A stretch of 64,000 nt of DNA from Variovorax sp. ZS18.2.2 (GTDB lineage Bacteria; Pseudomonadota; Gammaproteobacteria; Burkholderiales; Burkholderiaceae_C), in NCBI RefSeq assembly GCF_024701975.1, contig NZ_JANLNM010000003.1, positions 558,001 through 622,000 of the forward strand, written 5' to 3'. The notes beneath the pieces were generated by a model. That model had not been told where the DNA came from, did not search any database, and saw only the letters and a list, made by a program, of their open reading frames with translations. The position numbers and the translations under genes are program-made. This document shows positions 61,431-64,000 of this stretch, piece by piece; position 1 is the stretch's first letter, and each line of letters opens with the position of its first letter.

Positions 61431-61610
61431 CGACCCTCTCCTTAACAGGCTGCTGAAGTGCTAACTTTGAATCGAAAATTCAACCAAAACAAAGATGCCT
61501 GCCCCTTTTTTTTCTCGAAAAAGTCGCCCGCAGTTCGTTCTACACCGTCGAATATTTTTTCATTTCGAGTCATCAAGAGATATCTCAGCGGCCTGTGATC
61601 CCTCCTGCCC

Positions 61611-62273
61611 TTAGAGGACGGGAAGTATTTCCTCAGGATCAAAAACGAAGGAATCCGGATTTGGCCACTTTGCGGCCTCCACACGCACAAAATCTATCCC
61701 CGCGACGCCTTTTTTCTTTGTCGATTCAAAAAACTCTTCTGAGCAAAAAATAGTTCCAATTCTCGGATCGAGGCCTTCAATTCCAAAAACATGTCGATCA
61801 AAAGATTGGCGTATAGAGAGCTTCTCAAAGACACTGAGGCCGAATTTTCCATTCCTCACGAAACTCTCATTATTATTCACAGCCTCCGATAGGCTGACAT
61901 AAAATTCATCGGCGAACCGCGAGACAAAATATTTTTTCTGAACAATGCTTTTTTTGCTCGATTGAGATATAACCTCGATTTCCTTGAAGTCTTTTAAATG
62001 GGATTTGAATTCAATCAGCGACTCGAGAAAATTTTGATCCAAAAATTGATTTAAAGAAATGCTTCTTATCGAAAAATTTATTAGCTTTTCTTTTGCAATC
62101 AGGCACATGCCCGCAGGATATTCATCCAAGCCTCGCGGATCGAAGTACCATGGATAAGCGGTTCCGTGCTCGATTGCTGCGGGATTTTCAGGGCAGTGAT
62201 CGTAGAGAACTGCATTCAATAGTCCGATTGGACACCCTCGGTCTTTTTTTTGTGTAATTGCATAAAATTTCAT
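61611..62273 (-). CDS. Candidate immunity protein for the RHS toxin (Imm11/Imm43-like)
   Basis: Encodes 220 residues and lies 13 bases after the RHS gene. Features such as GCPIGLLNAVLYDHCP, AYPWYFDPRGLDEYPAGM near the N-terminus and KKGVAGIDFVRVE near the C-terminus resemble the Imm11/DUF1629 and Imm43 immunity families. The DNA is markedly AT-rich compared with the rest of the window, which is usual for horizontally exchanged toxin/immunity modules. Start ATG 62273. Expected to bind and block the AHH nuclease in the cytoplasm. Confidence 0.7.
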   Translation of the reverse strand: MKFYAITQKKDRGCPIGLLNAVLYDHCPENPAAIEHGTAYPWYFDPRGLDEYPAGMCLIAKEKLINFSIRSISLNQFLDQNFLESLIEFKSHLKDFKEIEVISQSSKKSIVQKKYFVSRFADEFYVSLSEAVNNNESFVRNGKFGLSVFEKLSIRQSFDRHVFGIEGLDPRIGTIFCSEEFFESTKKKGVAGIDFVRVEAAKWPNPDSFVFDPEEILPVL

Positions 62274-62286
62274 AATCAACTCGAAT

Positions 62287-64000
62287 TCATATTAGCCGCC
62301 CAGTTTGGGGATTGCGTGGAACCAGGCCTGCATTGATTGCCAGTTTTAATTGACCCTGCAAATCGCCAATTTCTTGTTTTGCCTCGCCTGCCGTGATGGC
62401 TTTGCTGTCATACGCAGTTCGAATACTCTTAACTCTTGCATCAACCATGGCCGAATACAGCGCGTGCGACCCACAGTGATAAACCTTTTTTCCCATTGCC
62501 TTGGCTTTTCCCTGGCTACCTGGAAGCAGCATTCCGTTTTCTTTGACGTCCCTTTGTCCACTCAAGCCAATCGTATTCAGGAATGCCCCATTATTCGCCC
62601 AAACTTCCTCTGGAATGACGTGGTGCGCTTGCATCCCATCTCCAGAGACTCCTCCTAAATTCCGATCCAGTGCGGTACTACACAACCCACTGGGGTCCAC
62701 CCAGGTTATGGGATTGGGTGCGAATCGATACAGATTCGCGCCGCCTGCTAGCTTTATCAGGTCGCCGGAGACAAATCTGCCACTGTGCGGATCGTAATAT
62801 CGATACCGGTTGTAATGCAGCCCCGTCTCCTCGTCCAGGTACTGCCCCTGGAACCGAATCGGGTTCGCAATACCCGCGCGTTTAGCCGCCTCCGAGATCG
62901 TCTGCTTCGCCTCGCCCCATGCCTTGTAGCTCGCGCTCCAGCAGACGTTTCCGCCCGAGTCCGTCAATTCCTGCGGCGTGCCCAAGTGGTCGCACTGGTA
63001 GAAGGCGATCTCCTCGGGCGTGAACGGCTCGGCGCTGGCCTGCTGTAGCCCCTGTCCGTTCCACAACGGGTCCTGCTCGATGTCGTAGGCCCCGCCGTTG
63101 GCCTGCATCAACGCCTTCACGTCGGTGGTCGGACTCAATTGGAGAGGACCCGGTCTTCGCACCTGCACCAGTGGCACGAAGCTGTCCTTCTCGTGGACGT
63201 AGTGCACGGTGTGCGCCTGCTCCTGTGCATTGGAGTTGCTCGGCATGGCGCTCTCGTAGGCGATGGTGTCGCCGTCCCAACCGAAGACGGTTTCCCTGGC
63301 TCCACTGGCCTTGGCGATGCGTCGGCCCATCGGGTCGTAGCGGAAACTGGTGGTGCCTTCCTCGCTCTTCGCGCTGATCATGCGATTGAAGCCGTCCCAG
63401 CTGAAGGCGGTTTTCCGCCCGTTCTTTATGCGCTCGACGAGGTTGCCACGCTCGTCGTACTTGTAGGTGGTGCCGGCGTAGTCCTTGAGCAGGTTGTCCA
63501 GCAGCTTGCCAACGGTGGCATGTCCAACCCGCTGCTCCCTGGCCAAGGTCATCGGCTGGAAGGCCTCGGCGCCCGAGCGGTTGTCGGGCACTGGGTTGCC
63601 GATGTTGCCGGCCGGGTCGAAGGCGAACACTTCCTTGCCCATCTGGCTCTGCGCTTCGAGCAGGCGACCCACGGGGTCGTAACGGTAGTCCAGACGCCCG
63701 CGCCGGCTGTCGCCGATGCCGGTGAGTTGACCGGCTTTGTCGTAGTGGTAGCTGCGGCGGATGCTGACAGCGGCAGTGCCGGTAGCGCTGGGGGCGCCGG
63801 CAGGTTTTGTGGTGCGGGCGATCTGCTGCTCTAGCAACCGACCGGCCGGATCGTAGGTCTGGGTCTGAACCACGCCGTTGTGCTGCTGACGACCGACCTC
63901 GCGGTGCAGGTCGTCGCGCTCCAGGCCCAGGATGTCCTGCCCATCGAGCAGCAAGCCGTGGACGTGGCCGCTGCCGTAGGTGAGCCACTCCTGGGTGTGG
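62287..64000 (-). CDS. RHS-repeat protein with C-terminal AHH nuclease toxin (5' end outside window)
   Basis: The gene enters from the right edge in an open frame; about 570 residues are visible. YD repeats (e.g. YDPAGRLLEQQI, YHYDKAGQLTGIGD, YDPMGRRIAKA) are followed by the RHS core end (GLHYNRYRYYDPHSGRFVSGD) and the boundary motif WVDPSGL. The last 130 residues are the variable toxin tip with MQAHHVIPEEVW, the AHH signature of HNH/EndoVII-type nucleases. GC content drops sharply at the core/tip border near 62,690. RHS proteins deliver such tips through type VI secretion; no VgrG or PAAR gene is visible here, and the N-terminus is missing. Confidence 0.9.
   Translation of the reverse strand, partial: HTQEWLTYGSGHVHGLLLDGQDILGLERDDLHREVGRQQHNGVVQTQTYDPAGRLLEQQIARTTKPAGAPSATGTAAVSIRRSYHYDKAGQLTGIGDSRRGRLDYRYDPVGRLLEAQSQMGKEVFAFDPAGNIGNPVPDNRSGAEAFQPMTLAREQRVGHATVGKLLDNLLKDYAGTTYKYDERGNLVERIKNGRKTAFSWDGFNRMISAKSEEGTTSFRYDPMGRRIAKASGARETVFGWDGDTIAYESAMPSNSNAQEQAHTVHYVHEKDSFVPLVQVRRPGPLQLSPTTDVKALMQANGGAYDIEQDPLWNGQGLQQASAEPFTPEEIAFYQCDHLGTPQELTDSGGNVCWSASYKAWGEAKQTISEAAKRAGIANPIRFQGQYLDEETGLHYNRYRYYDPHSGRFVSGDLIKLAGGANLYRFAPNPITWVDPSGLCSTALDRNLGGVSGDGMQAHHVIPEEVWANNGAFLNTIGLSGQRDVKENGMLLPGSQGKAKAMGKKVYHCGSHALYSAMVDARVKSIRTAYDSKAITAGEAKQEIGDLQGQLKLAINAGLVPRNPQTGRLI

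Overview
The window is high-GC DNA with the gene style of a Burkholderiales betaproteobacterium, most likely Comamonadaceae and Variovorax-like. The hints are a Bug-type solute receptor, a StyA1/StyA2B oxygenase pair of the kind known from Variovorax, a TAAAAT -10 element placed just before a start codon, and dense small operons each with its own divergent regulator. No rRNA, tRNA or CRISPR array is visible. Genus assignment is inference.

Bases 1-13,200 hold the tail of one BaeR-like response regulator, a secreted intradiol-dioxygenase-like operon, a complete BaeS/BaeR-like two-component pair, a FUSC/YccS membrane protein, a Bax-inhibitor-1 protein, an IscR-like regulator that lacks two of the three cluster cysteines, and a two-gene RND efflux pump. 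A strong intrinsic terminator lies between the regulator and the pump.

Bases 13,235-27,685 form one leftward cell-surface-signalling operon: a small periplasmic STN plus TonB-C-like protein, an ECF sigma factor, a FecR-type anti-sigma/sensor and a giant 3,996-residue filamentous-haemagglutinin-family protein. No TonB receptor and no TpsB transporter accompany it. This is the most unusual system in the window.

Bases 27,828-44,519 are a run of small transport and metabolism units, many paired with a divergent regulator and a visible inverted repeat: EamA/Lrp, TetR/ABA4-like membrane protein, Bug receptor/MarR, UspA, SMI1/KNR4, DAHP synthase, a ParD-like protein coupled to methionine aminopeptidase, gluconate permease and kinase with a LacI repressor and three operators, and dialkylglycine decarboxylase dgdA with dgdR.

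Bases 44,551-50,828 encode an aromatic oxidation cluster: an AraC regulator divergent from an SDR, styA1, a styA2B fusion and a dienelactone hydrolase/SnoaL fusion. With no styrene-oxide isomerase or phenylacetaldehyde dehydrogenase present, it looks more like an indole or heteroaromatic oxidation route than styrene degradation. Bases 50,961-54,677 are a LysR-controlled reductase operon, followed by an aminotransferase relic and a Fur-box-preceded siderophore receptor.

From about 57,800 the DNA becomes mosaic: a P4-type integrase, an AP2-domain protein, a pentapeptide-repeat protein, small orphan proteins, and at the right edge the C-terminal part of an RHS protein tipped with an AHH-type nuclease and followed by an AT-rich candidate immunity gene.
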